Of a stretch of 64,000 bases of DNA, positions 49,401 through 61,532 are shown piece by piece (the first letter of the stretch is position 1; each line of letters begins with the position of its first letter). This stretch comes from Oxyruncus cristatus. Taxonomy: Eukaryota; Chordata; Aves; Passeriformes; Cotingidae. Made by a program: the position numbers and the translations under genes. The stretch lies in assembly GCA_013399855.1 (NCBI GenBank), contig VXAY01002200.1, positions 401,879 through 465,878 on the forward strand, read 5' to 3'. A model generated the notes under the pieces. That model saw nothing but the letters and a program-made list of their open reading frames with translations, was not told the DNA's origin and did no database searches.

Positions 49401-50040
49401 TTGGTGATTATTATTGCAGCCACATCAAGGGGAGGGGAAAAAAAAACAGAACTACAGAAAACAAGACCCCTGAAAACACACCTGGCTCCTGTATAGCCCT
49501 CTCCATGTTTGCAGAATAAACATACAGCCCAGCAGTGACAGTGAGCTGCAGGGAACCAGCTGTTTGCTCCTCATGCCTGGAGCTGCTTCCCACCAACCCT
49601 GAACCTCCAACACACAGGGCAGCAGTGAGGGTCCAGACCAGTTGTGTGGATGGATAATCTCCTCAGGTTGGCATCCCCATTATTTTGATGCCTGAATGTG
49701 TTCACAAAATCAATTAACTTTCCTGTAACCCAAAGAGGAGATTTCTAAATTTTTATTCCAAGACTGGCAATGTATTGTGCCTCTTCTCACTCATTTATTG
49801 CTACCAATATTTTTATTTTAATCAGGCTGAAATGTCCAGACTCTTAAATGCTTAATGACTGGTTTTCTGAAGAGCTTATATGCTGTGAGAAAAATAAGGG
49901 GGGGAAAAAGGTAATATTTTATCATTACATTAGCATCTAAAGGCATCAATGGAATTCCGAGGCAGATACCACTTGCTGTATGTGAATGAAGTTAAAGAGT
50001 GTATTTACATACAAGCTGTGAGTCTCAGGAGAACTTACAG
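43406..50040. other. Long unique non-coding stretch (about 6.6 kb)
   Basis: No gene, RNA or transposon is recognised. Low-complexity runs include 45396-45413 (A-rich) and 47079-47108 (TTTG and CTTG repeats). The region 48781-48990 is AT-rich unique sequence with the look of a conserved non-coding element. Frames of 100-150 codons (43899-44351 minus, 46919-47350 plus) show no domain. Confidence 0.45.
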
Positions 50041-50155
50041 TCATGGAATCACAGCATGGTTTAGGCTGGAAGGCACCTTTACAGGTCACCTAGTCCAACC
50101 CCCATTCAACTCCATCAGGTTGCTTAGAGCCCCATCCACCAATGTTTCCAGTCCA
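50041..50155 (-). mobile_element. CR1 LINE tail
   Basis: On the + strand: 'tcatggaatcacagcatggt', 'ttaggctggaaggcacc', 'cacctagtccaaccccc', 'atcaggttgcttagagcccc', 'aatgtttccag'. This is the antisense of a CR1 3' end about 115 bp long, with moderate decay. Confidence 0.9.
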
Positions 50156-53100
50156 AAAGGTCCCTTCTCTTTTTCAGGGATGATGCAGCCCTGGAGGGTG
50201 CAGGGTTCACTCTACCCACACATCCCACGGTTCAGCATCACTTGCCTCTCAGCTCTTTGCCCCAGCCTCGCTGCTGGAAGTGCTGATGGAAGCACTGCAC
50301 CTCCTCTGTGCCAAGGCAGCGATGCAGGTGAGTGCTCTTTGACTTGATCCAATAAAAAAGGGGGAAAAAAAATCTAGAGTAGGATGAAGTTGTTTAAACA
50401 TCAACTTGAGCTCACTGGATAGAGAGAGAAGACTTGGAGCCTGCACAGTTGCTCCTGTACAGGACAATCCAGCACTGACCATCCAGCAATTCCATGGCTC
50501 CATGGCCCAAGACTCAGCTAAAGCCTCCACATGGGGCCTCTCAGCAGAAGGAAGGCCCACCCTGTCTATCAAACCCAGACATGAAGTCAGGGAGGTACCT
50601 TACCTACTGTGGAAATACATAACCCCAACAACAGATCCATCTGATGAGAAGCTGCTCCCTCTGCTCTGAGCTTCACACCTCTCCTTCCCAGGAGCTGCTG
50701 ACAGAGAACAGACTTTCTTAAGCGTCTGGCTTACCCTTTCCAGGAGCAAACAGTCCCACTTCTGCCTCTCCACTAACTTCAATGGAGGCAGGATTTCTCT
50801 CTCATGGTCATCATCTGCTCCAGGGACAGAAGATCTGTTTCTATGCCCATCTTTTAGCATAAAGAATGGAGAGAGATTATTGCAGGTGATATTATCTTTC
50901 CTCAAGTGAAGCAACATTAGCCCCAATCTGTAAGTGGTTGGGGCTATTGGGCCAAAATATCTGAAATAACTTCCTTCTGAAGACTGCTCATTAAGACACC
51001 CTTTTTGCAAATCTGCTTCCAAGGCTGAAGTCAGTTCTCCTGAGCAGATGATGCTGGAACAGAAATCAGGGCCCTTTCCAGACTCCTTTCTTCATTTACT
51101 TAAGACAGCAAATGCAGAGCTGGTAGATAGCTAGACTGTGGGATATATTTGGTAAAGGAGCTCCAAGGATTAAAGAAGAAGAAAAGGAGGAAGGAGAGGA
51201 CTCTGAAATACATCAAGAATATCACAGGAAACACATGAAGAATATCATGGGAAGTGGCATAGTAACAACTGAACTTCATGATTCAGGGCTAAACCCCAGC
51301 AACAATAGTTAAAATACCATAGGAGATTAAATTAAATAACTTTTTTTGTCAAGATGACACCTCCTGCCCTCCTCTGACCCATCTGCTGCTGGTTATTAGG
51401 GAGTCAGCCTATCAGATTGGACACATTTATGGCTGATGCAACCCTGATGTAACACTGCAGTCAGTGTTCAGCGCTGCTCCTGCAGCTGACACGGTGCTCA
51501 CGGTCCCAGCAGCTGCTGTGATGCAGCAAGGCTATAAAAAGCTGAGGACTCAGCCTGGAAACTGGCAGCCAACCTGCACCAGCAGTGTGCCAGCATCACC
51601 TTTCACCTACATCTGCCGAGCCGCTTTCCCGATAAAAGATTATCTTGGAAAAACAAGCGCTGTCATGGCTGGTCACTTCAACAGCTCCTGGGATCAGTCA
51701 TGTCCTTCTAGGACACAGTAAGCTAAGGGCAGGAGAGGGGGACCCCATGCCCAAAGCCATCCCCAGTGATAGGGGCATCAGAGTAGGCTGTCTCAGGAAA
51801 AAGGGAGCCTCTTCCCATTCCTGGTGGCTCCTGAAGTGCTCAGCCTCATCCGCCCCTGCTGAGACAGGCCCCATGCAAAGGGGCAAGCAAAAGCCCAGCA
51901 GTCTCAGGCAGAGGGCTGATGCTCCCTTCCCAAAAAGAGACACCAGAGAACAGCGCCATAATGTTGAAAAGCCCCAATGGCTTTATCAGCTCCAATGCCC
52001 TGGCTCTCCATCCTGGCAGCAAAGCACAACAGACTCAGGACCTAAGAGCCAGCAATAGAAATCTGGGAAATTCAGAGAGAAAACATCAGAAATCATCAGC
52101 CCCAGAGGCAGGTACCAGAAGCCACCACAAAGGGGATGTTTAGAGCCAAATCTGATGTTGGTTCCATCAAAATACTCTCACTGCTTCCCATGCTGGATCA
52201 GGCTGTGCATGCCTGATCATAACCAGGCTTCATTCTCTTCCACATCCTCCCCAGGGCCCAGCTGGCTCCGGCTGATGTGCTCACTGTAGCTCTGTCATCG
52301 AGAAGGATGGAATTCCGAGCTATCGGAAGTGCTGCAGTGAGCCACCGAGATGTCAGGAAAACCCAAGAAGAAATTATTTCAGCTGTTTATTTGCTACGCT
52401 TTTGGTCTGTGTATCTGGGTTCACATTAATGACAAATTTTTATTTATTTATTTTGCCTTCTATCTTCTAAAAGTCCTTCTATGCCCCTTTAAAGTCATCC
52501 ACATGCTGTCATTATATATACACCACCATAACAAAACAATGTTACAAGACTCTCAATTATACAAAAAGCACCAAAACTACTTTTCCCCCAATACATAAAC
52601 TGGTATATCAAAGAAAAAGAGTCCCACATAATACAGAAACAGAGCTGCAACCGTCAGACCAGCAGAAGAGTCAAGACTCCTTAGGAACGTGCTTTTGGGA
52701 AGAAAGTGGAAAGATCCTTGTAAATATTACCGATTTTTTCCTACCTTATAAGCAGAATGGATTAACAAAGCCAATAAAAATGACCTAAAAACCTAAATTG
52801 GAGATGCCCTGGCCTTGATTTTGATCTTGAAACAACCTGGTCCAAGTTTAAGAATAATTTTTAATGTTTATTTTTAGAACACATTACCTTCAAACCTCCA
52901 GACCTATGTTAGATACTTTTTCCATTTTTTCCATGAGGCTGAAAACCCGACCTGTGAAGTCACATTTATCATGAGAGACTTGTCCATCATCGCTATCTCA
53001 GTAAGTACTTTTCCAAGGAAAGAGTGTTTGTTTCACAGCAGACGTGGGTTTTCCCACCACCACCACCTACCACCAGGAAATGCATCATGTTGATATCCAG

Positions 53101-54991
53101 GCATGCCAAAGCCAGCCTGCTCTTTCCACAGCTACACCAAAGTTCTGGCCTTGAGTTAACAAAGCCCAGTTTAGCTGCTAACTGTTGTTCTCACAAACCA
53201 AATCTGTGTAGGAACTCACCCCCCCTCAGGGCTACATTTTCTCACAGCTGCCAACCTTGGTTCACCTGGGTACTCAAGCTGGATGCAAACAGCTTATTGC
53301 AAGCAAGAGCTAAATACATCCATCAACTCTGAGCACATTTTAACTTTATTTGAGGAGGTCTAACCACTCTCAGCCACGTTTGGAAACGTGCATGGCTGCC
53401 ACATATTTCCCCACGCAATTCATCTACCAGCACTAGTCAGGACCCAAAACCAAGGGAAATTCCTGATTTTCCTTGAACTGAAACAGTTCCGTTGGTAGAG
53501 ATCTGCATCAATGCACCCATGCTGATATGACCTCATCCTCTCTTCCTGTCTTCTCATGAATGCTCACCACAGTGTAAATCCACTGAAGACCACACATGGG
53601 ACTGGGAAGGATGGTGGGAGTCTGTTCTCTTCTGACCCTAACACAGCATAACAAAGTGGCACAAATAGCCGCATTTGTGGGACACTGGGAGATGAGAGAC
53701 CTTGTGATCCTCAACTGCCTTAACATCACCACTTCCTGCCACTCTCCTTCTCCGTGTGACCCCAAAAAGGGACCTCTGTGAAATTGTCTCCTAAATCTAA
53801 GCCCTCAAGCATGGACGCACACAACCTAGAAGCCTGCAACAGTTTATTGTGTATTATTTTAAGTGGTTCCATTGCACTCATGTAGTACTTTTCACTAGGA
53901 TGGCCTGAGGCACATTAGGCATAGTATCTAAAGATCACAGCTCTGCATATCTAAAGGTACCAGGAATAACTCTGAAGAATGCAAACCCTCCAGAGACCAT
54001 GTGATGAGCCTCCCAGTGAAAGGGATGTCTTTTAAACGGTGACACAAGAATCACCAGAGGGGATCAAACCTAACCACCACTCTTACTCAGCAGCCAGTTC
54101 TCAGATGTTCTGGACAGCAGACTCATGCAGCTGGCAGGTGTGAGAGGACGCTCCTGCTGGCACCACAACCAGCATGCACAAACTACTTGCTGCATTCTCC
54201 AGCTTAATTAAATCAACAGTTTAATAACTCAGCTACAACTGGCAGCAGCTGACTACTGAGAAGCTGACTGAGAAGCTGACATGGTTTTCCTTCTTCCAGC
54301 CGTGCCAATCACAGCAGCCTCCAGGATGCAGAGCAGGCAGCTGACAGAGATGACCACATCTAGCACAAGGGTTGCATCACTGGGAGACACCTGACACAAT
54401 CTCCAGAGGTCCACTGTACCACAGGGTCACTGCTTAAACCAACCACCTACATCCATGTAGATATATAGAGAGGGTGGTTTTTTTCTCAGCTATCTTTCTT
54501 CTTGTGCTTTTGCTCCACCAGACCTTTTTTGAATCTCACTTGGGAATAACTTCATGTCTGGCAGTAGAGGAGGGTGCTGACTCCCTAGACCAGGTGAGTC
54601 AAAGTGAGGACAGCTCAGACATTTGCTTCTCACCACTGTCCATTTCGCTCCTCCTCCTGCAGCAGAGCACACAGCACCAACAGCAACCCATTTTGGACAG
54701 CTTTAAAGTGCTGGGTTACAAGGCGTGACAATGCTTGAGCTGCTTCATGTGGTAGTTTCCAACCCCTTGCATCCTCAGACAAAGTCCTGGAGAAGTGACT
54801 GTAAGCACTTCAGCCACACCGGCTGAACCTCCTGCAAGTCAAAGCCATTCCTGTTCTGTCACTGTGGTTATGTGGCATCCTGACTTCAACTCCACAGCCT
54901 GGTAGCTCAGGTACTGGCTCTACAGCACTTAGTTCCCATGACCACCTTGTACCAAAAACACTTCGTAAAGGCAGAGCCACCCAGCGCACTG
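50156..54991. other. Unique non-coding sequence
   Basis: No gene or repeat is recognised. A TATA-like CTATAAAAAG occurs at about 51531 in a GC-richer block (51460-51620), but no exon can be placed after it. The region 52340-52950 is AT-rich. A 12-bp tandem repeat lies at 54255-54280. Confidence 0.45.
54255..54280. repeat. 12-bp tandem repeat
   Basis: ACTGAGAAGCTG occurs twice exactly and then begins a third time (AC). Confidence 0.9.
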
Positions 54992-55020
54992 GGAATCACA
55001 GAATGGCTTTGGTTGGGAAG
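54992..55020 (-). mobile_element. CR1 LINE tail, minimal
   Basis: 'aatcacagaatggctttggt' followed by 'tgggaag' is the antisense of a CR1 3' terminus. Only about 28 bp remain, and the flanking sequence does not continue it. Confidence 0.65.
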
Positions 55021-55837
55021 TGGCAGTGAGAGTGGGTTCTGCACTCCAGCAAACAGCGATATGACTGGATTCAGGGCAAGGGACCCTGTCTTGAGAATGG
55101 TCCTTCCCACCTCCAAGACTGGGAAATAATAAAAGCTGGATGAGGAAATGAGGGGAAAAATAAAACAAACACCCACACCACATCATGGTTCATTCATTGT
55201 TTCAAACAGGTACAGCAGAAATTCTTCTCCCTTCCCCCCCCCCCCTTTCCTTCTACGCACATGAAATGAAGCATGGAAGCAAGGGCCCTGTCAGCCATCT
55301 GCTCTGCACCAGCAGTTCAATCCTAAGGGCCAGCCAGGGTGATGGAACTCAAACTATAGTCACCACAAGTACAACTGGACAGATAAACCTCTCACAGAGA
55401 TAAACCCCTGATTTATAGCAAAGTAATGCTTACTGCAAACTGTACTGCCGCAAAAAGCTTCTCAGGGGCTTTTTCTGACTTCTGTGCACAAATAGCTGGA
55501 GCTGCAATAAACCCACAGTGCTGAGGAGGAGCCCTTGAAAGCCAGGTGAACCATGACACTGCCTCAAAGGTTTGGTGTTCCACACCAGCCCCCATTTAAG
55601 AGGATGCAAACAGTTTAAACAGAGAACTGAAGCACCCAAAGTCTGCCGAAAACTGGAAGTAGAAATTTCATCTTAGCAACAGAAAGTCAATTATGGACAA
55701 AACCATCACAGAATTACAACTGTATCTTCTTAGTCATCACTGACACATTTATAACCAAAAATAAGTAAGCCATTATATTACATGTACTTTTTATAACCTA
55801 TATACATACCCTATATTGTTCCTTTTGAGGACAAACT
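55021..55837. other. Unique non-coding sequence
   Basis: No gene is recognised. It contains a 12-bp C run at 55234-55245. Confidence 0.5.
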
Positions 55838-56180
55838 TTTTAGCAGGGCCTGTTGTGATAGGAAAAAGGACAATGGTTTTAACCTAAAAGACGGAAGATT
55901 TAGATAAGCTATAAGGAAGAAGGTTTTTTTTTTTAATGAGTGTGCTAAACACTGGAACAGGTTTTCCAGAGCATGTTGAAGCACTTGAAAAGGCTGCCCA
56001 GAGAAGTTGTGGATACTCCACCCCTGGAAGCATTCAAAGCCAGGCTGGGGGGGGCTCTCAGCAACATGACTGAGTTGAAGATGATTCTGCTAATCTACTT
56101 TCCCTGCTACCCCTGTAGGAGGGTTGGACTTGGTGACCTTTAAAGGTCCCTTCAAACCCAAACCTAGGATTCTGTGACAT
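55838..56180 (+). mobile_element. CR1 LINE 3' fragment, about 340 bp
   Basis: Sense-strand CR1 blocks appear in order: 'gcctgttgtgataggaaaaa', 'caatggttttaacctaaaag', 'agatttagataagctataag', 'ctaaacactggaacaggttt', 'ggctgcccagagaagttgtg', 'gaagcattcaaagccaggct', 'gagggttggacttggtgacc', 'ttaaaggtcccttcaaaccc', and the terminal 'aggattctgtgaca'. It is the most complete CR1 3' UTR in the window. The ORF2 frame is broken by a T run at 55925 and other changes. Confidence 0.95.
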
Positions 56181-59100
56181 TGCCAAACAAGCCTGGTAAA
56201 CAAGACACAATCATGAAAAATAAACAGTATTTGTTGTTGGTCCCTCTAAGTACTCCACTTTTTCACAACGTCACAAAGCTTGGGCCTTAGTGCCAGAGCT
56301 GGGTGAAGGTTAGTTCTAGCTAAGGCTGGTCCCACTCGAAATTTCACCTCCTCTGCAGGTGAGTGCAGGTGAACTGGGGACGTCAGCAAGGCAGGGTTTC
56401 AAGGGCAATGAGGCTCTGGAGATGGCCAGAGAGCAAAGTATCTCTGGCACATCTAAAGATGTCAAGCTGCACCAGTAATAGCAGGATACCTTGCCTCCAA
56501 GATGCTACATCCCACCTGGGAACTTACGTTCAAAAAGGATGTGCTTGAACAGAGCCTGACAGAGGATCAAGCTGCCAGAAGCGGAGGACAATGACAAACC
56601 CCTCTTAGATGACAGAACAGACTGAGCTGCTTCTGTTGGACCTGCACGGCTCAGAGGGTGTGAGACTGCTGTCTGCATCGTGGAAGGAGGGATTTAAGCA
56701 AAAGGACAACCCTGGCGTAAGAATAAATGAGCATCAGCTAGCTATGAATGACTTCAGGCTGCAGCAAAAAGGTCCCTGGCCATGCCCAGCTCTGGATGCC
56801 TTCCAGCAGTCACAGGGCAGGCAGCCCAATCAGTCTTAAGATGCAGTTTGATCAATTTATTAGTGACATTACACGCCTTGGCTGCTCATGAGGGTAAGGA
56901 AGAAACCTTCGTGATCCCATCAGCATTATACACTCTTGTGCTCCTCCTCTCACTAGCAAGTATTTCTTAATTGGCTGCTGCTTGTCCTCTAGATGCCACA
57001 ACTAGATCACCTACACGCCACAACTCTTACAACCATCCTCTCTAATAGGAACTCATTGGATGTGTAACAGGACACTCTGGAAACACAGATGTTTGAAAGC
57101 CTTCTTCAGAGAAAAGAAGTATTATTTAGTCCATTTTACAGGTGCAGCACCAAGGACAGGAGGAATATGCCATGCCACAGAGAACCACTTCTCAGCATTG
57201 GATTGTGTATCACCAACATAAATTACACATCAAGCCTCAACTACCAGCAAGGACAAAACTATGCCATGACAGAGAGTGCCATGTATTATAGATAGGGATT
57301 ACTCCACTCCTCCAAGGACAAGAACCCCCAAAGCTTTCCACTGATTTTTGTTACTTTTGGTCAGCACAAGCAAGGCTTCTTGTCCACTACTGAAAGCTCT
57401 TCACATGCATGCTACAAGAAATCTGGTATCTTCTCTATCTATGTTGTAAGAGAGGAGTTGTCCCTACTACTTCCCAGTACATCTCCACCCCACTGCCCAG
57501 CAGCCCCTCTGCTACATCAAACACTGATTTCTTATTCCCCAAATACTTCCATCACCTGTTTGACTTCTCTTTGGAGATTATTGCTCAGTGTTCTTCTAAG
57601 CCATTTGTTTTCAAAGGTACTCAGATACTTTGCCTGTACCTTTGATAGGTTTCCAGCTTTCAGATCCGTATGTTTAGATAAAAATTACTTTCAAGTCCAA
57701 GATTCGTAGCCCAGCCTTTCAGCTGCAGCTTTTCAAAGACCAAATCTCAGTTAAGCCAGTAAATGCGGCTGCTGCCTTGCCAACACGTGACACCATTTCC
57801 TCCTGGACATCCCCCGTGGCTCCGATACAACTACCAGGATACACAAATGGATTCATTTCTTGTATTCCACTGCCTTCTTATGTAAGTTTGACTCGGGAGC
57901 TGCAATGATTTTCATGAGACCAGTGGGTTTGTATCAGCCAGGACACCCCCCAGCTCCCTGCGAGGTGAGGAGTTCTCTATGTGCACATCTGCTGGGAGGT
58001 CCCACAGGCTTCACAGAGAACTTGGGATCCCAGGTTTACCTTCAAACTCTCAGCCAAGCAAACAGGAAAGCCTGCCTGTACACAGGCACAGCTGCAGCAT
58101 GGACTTCACCTAATCTGAAATAAATCTCACTGACACTGAGGACACAGGGGAAAACCTGAGCACAGGTTTTCCAGTCTGCAGGAAGCTTAGGGGCAACCAG
58201 GTGAGGACAAATCCCAAGCCACTCCAGCACAATAAACCAGAGTGCATCCTCTAAAACGCTCTAACTGCAGCAGGTCAGGAATTAACCAGGAGGTTTGCTT
58301 TTAATCCAGATTAAGGTAGCACCCAAGTTTACTCTGGAATATAATGAGCCTGAGTTTGGACAGGTCTTGCAGTTGGATTGTTCCAGGTGCCGGTGGCCCA
58401 ATCTCTTGAAGAAGCTCCACCTTCAACAAAGCCTCATCTAACATGAAGCCTCCCCACCCTTCAAGACAAGAAATTACAGCCAGCGACAGCCCCAGACTTA
58501 ATGTCTGGACAACCATTTGCAAGCAAGGAGCCCGGTAAAAGCACAGGGAATGATGCAAATATAAGGCAAAGAGGAAACACTGGCATCTTACAGAGGTTTG
58601 CCCTCATTCTATCAAAGCCTGTCAGGGGTGATGTGTTCCCCTCTCCAGTAAAGCTGTTAGGATTGTGTCACCTGCTTTAACACACTTGTCTTTGGCCTCC
58701 TCTACGTGCCAGGAGTGCATGAATTTAATTAGTATCTCCATTTTATTTAGATTTCATATGAGTGGGATGTTTGCAAAGGGAATCCACTTCTCATTTCAGA
58801 CCCTTGAGCAGGCTCAGCTGGATGGATATTTATTTAAAACATTATCAGCTTGTCGTGAAACGAGTATTTTAAAGTTGCTCAAAAAATCACCAGCAAAGCA
58901 TCACCCTCCTGCCTGCTCAATTTCACAGCATTGCAGTCACAGCACTTCAGCAGGCAAGGCTGGCTGAGATGCCACTCGAAGGCAGCAATCAGGCAGGCTG
59001 GGGGCATGATACCATGTTAAGGTTCTGGATCTGATCTGGGAAATGTCTGTCTGCATTCCAGGTCAGTAAAGCAGTGTAAGAGCACTCACTCCAACATCTG

Positions 59101-61387
59101 CATCGCTGTAGGTAACGTGGCTAAAAAAAATAAAGAATTAAATATCAAGTCAGTGAAGACTTTTCATCCAGGCAAATGCTTTAGTATTTAAAAAATAAAA
59201 TTTTCATTTTAATAACCAAAGACTTCCTTTCCCTCTTAAATCTCATAAGCGCAGGGAAAGAAAAATAATAATCCATATCCAGAGACTTGCAAATTCTCCA
59301 TCCTCACACCCAAAGGCATATCAACTCCACAGACAAGAAACCAAGACGTCTTATGTTTGCCTTGGCTTGATCCATACTTAAGATGTCCCAAGAGCCAGTA
59401 AAATGATGAAAAATAAATTAAAATAAAGTTCAGAATAACCCACAGCCACAACGTTTGTAGTTATGCTGAGGAAATGGAATCAATTGAAGAGTACTATGGA
59501 GGCCGTGGGGAAGGAAAAACAGAAAAAAGCCTTTTTTTGTGCTAAGTTTGCTTTTTTCCTGGGAGCAGGTTTGGGCTGCCCAGCAGAAGAGATGTACGCA
59601 GCAGCAGGGAAGTGGATAACATCACCTCCCACAGGTGACATCTGCGTCACCCAAATGTGCATTGCCCTCCAAAGTGCTGCCTCCTCTTTTCCTACAGAGA
59701 GGTTGCAAACACCATCAGGGAACCAAATAATAACCTTACACAAGGGGAAAAAAACCCCCAAAACAACCTACAAACTGCACAGTGTGGATTGTTGCTCCAT
59801 CTGAGCGGTTTAAGGTGTACGAAACCCAAGGGCAGGGAAACTCAGATCCCGCAGCAGGAACAGTGAGTTACCACTGCTGGACGAGGATGCTACCAAGTAT
59901 TCTCCGGGGAGGAACATTTATCCTATCACCAATGCCTCTAATAATGAAAAATTAATTAAGGACATTGTAAGGCAAAAACTACAGCTTCATATCCCAACAG
60001 AGCGCTTCGCTCGCTGAAATTACAGTCCCTCACACCACTTTTCTGTGTGTGTCCAAGTATGGGCGTGCATTCAGTTTTCAATTTTATATACTTTAAGCAA
60101 AGAAAATACTGAAAACTATTTTTGAGAGCATGCAGAGTCTAAAACAGCAGCTCATTTTGATAATATTGCATACATAATGTCATTTAGTTCCTACATCCAA
60201 GAAATTAATCTAATCAGTTAGAATATCAAGACAGCCAAAACTTGGCTCCCAAGGAGGACACTGCCCTTTCTGGGAAGACCCACTCTGTCATCCGTAACTT
60301 GACCCCCTGCAGTCTCTCAACTACATCTCTGGAGATGTCTGATGCCTCTTAATGCTGCTGCCACTGCAAACTAGACCAGTCCCAGACACTCGGTTTAATA
60401 CTCCATCCCTGACCCCAACACAGCGCAAGAAAAGGGCTAGGGGAGGGTATATTTTATTAAATGAGTATTGATTTTATACACATCTTTTGGGAAGATCTAA
60501 TCAAAATGAATTTAAGATAGTAGGAATCATGGTGCCATCTGAATCTGAAAGTAAAGTGAGAGTTGACTGACAGAACAAAATGCCAAAAATCAGATGTCCT
60601 GCAAAAATACACAGATTTCAAATTTCTTGGGGTCTTAGGCTCAGGTAAGCTGTAGGAATACATCCAGGGAGATGACAGCTAGTTCATTTCAGTGTATTTA
60701 TATTACCAAGATGTAGGTGCTGGGTGGCTGTCACCATACGGAACCCCCCTACATAAATCATTCTGAGATGCTCAAAGAGCAGGTGCCAGTTGCAATATGG
60801 GGTATTTCAAGGTTGTCCCCCTCCCACTGCCAGTGGTGGCAGAGCTACAGGGGCACAAACAGCTGCCAGCATGTGATCCTGCCCTGGCATGTCCCCTCAG
60901 CTGGGAAAGCACCAGCTCCCACCCTGCTGCCACTGGCATCTGGAGGGTTTTGAGGAGGGTGAGCAGTGCTCGTCAGGCTGGGAAGCAGGGGAACAGTACG
61001 CTTGGATAAGTCATGGAAATGAGGAGGGGGGGACATGGGGCTGCATTCCTCATGGATGAAAGAGCAGAGAAAGTGCTCTCACTGTTTCTCTGCACATTAG
61101 TCAGCACACAGGAACACAAAAAACACCCCAGAGCAAATCTGCTCTGTAGTATCAGGGATTATGACTCAGAGATTTTTCTATTCCTCCCCCCTGTGACTCA
61201 TCCAGTGCAGCCTCCTAGCCCAGATTCAGAGCTGCCTAACCTTTTTGGGCTCCCTCTGCCCAAAATCCCATTAAATAACTGCCCTTTGCAGTCAGCAGTG
61301 AAGAATTCAGGGGACTTTTCTCCTTCTTTCCCCACCAAAGCAGGGGCCGGAGGGAACAAGTGCAGGTCCCAGAACCATGTGCTTGTG
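56181..61387. other. Unique non-coding sequence (about 5.2 kb)
   Basis: No gene, RNA or transposon is recognised. The AT-rich block 58720-58890 is a possible conserved non-coding element. Frames near 57380-57709 and 59463-59804 overlap others and show no domain. Confidence 0.45.
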
Positions 61388-61532
61388 ACGAGGCTCAGTG
61401 CTGGCAAAGCCAGCCCAGACCCGTGGGAGCCGCGTGACCGGCCCCGAGCGCAGGCGCGGCCCTGGGGGATAAATATGATGTTATCCGTGGCAAAAGGGAC
61501 AGCTGGCTGCGCAGTGCTGCCTGGGAGGCACG
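61388..61532. other. Small CpG-rich pocket
   Basis: About 12 CpG in roughly 145 bp, including GAGCGCAGGCGCGG near 61446-61459, in otherwise CpG-poor sequence. It is too small for a typical promoter CpG island. A 205-codon + frame (61013-61630) passes through it but shows no recognisable domain, and frames of 131 and 134 codons are open on the opposite strand. That is expected where GC content lowers stop-codon frequency. Confidence 0.45.
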
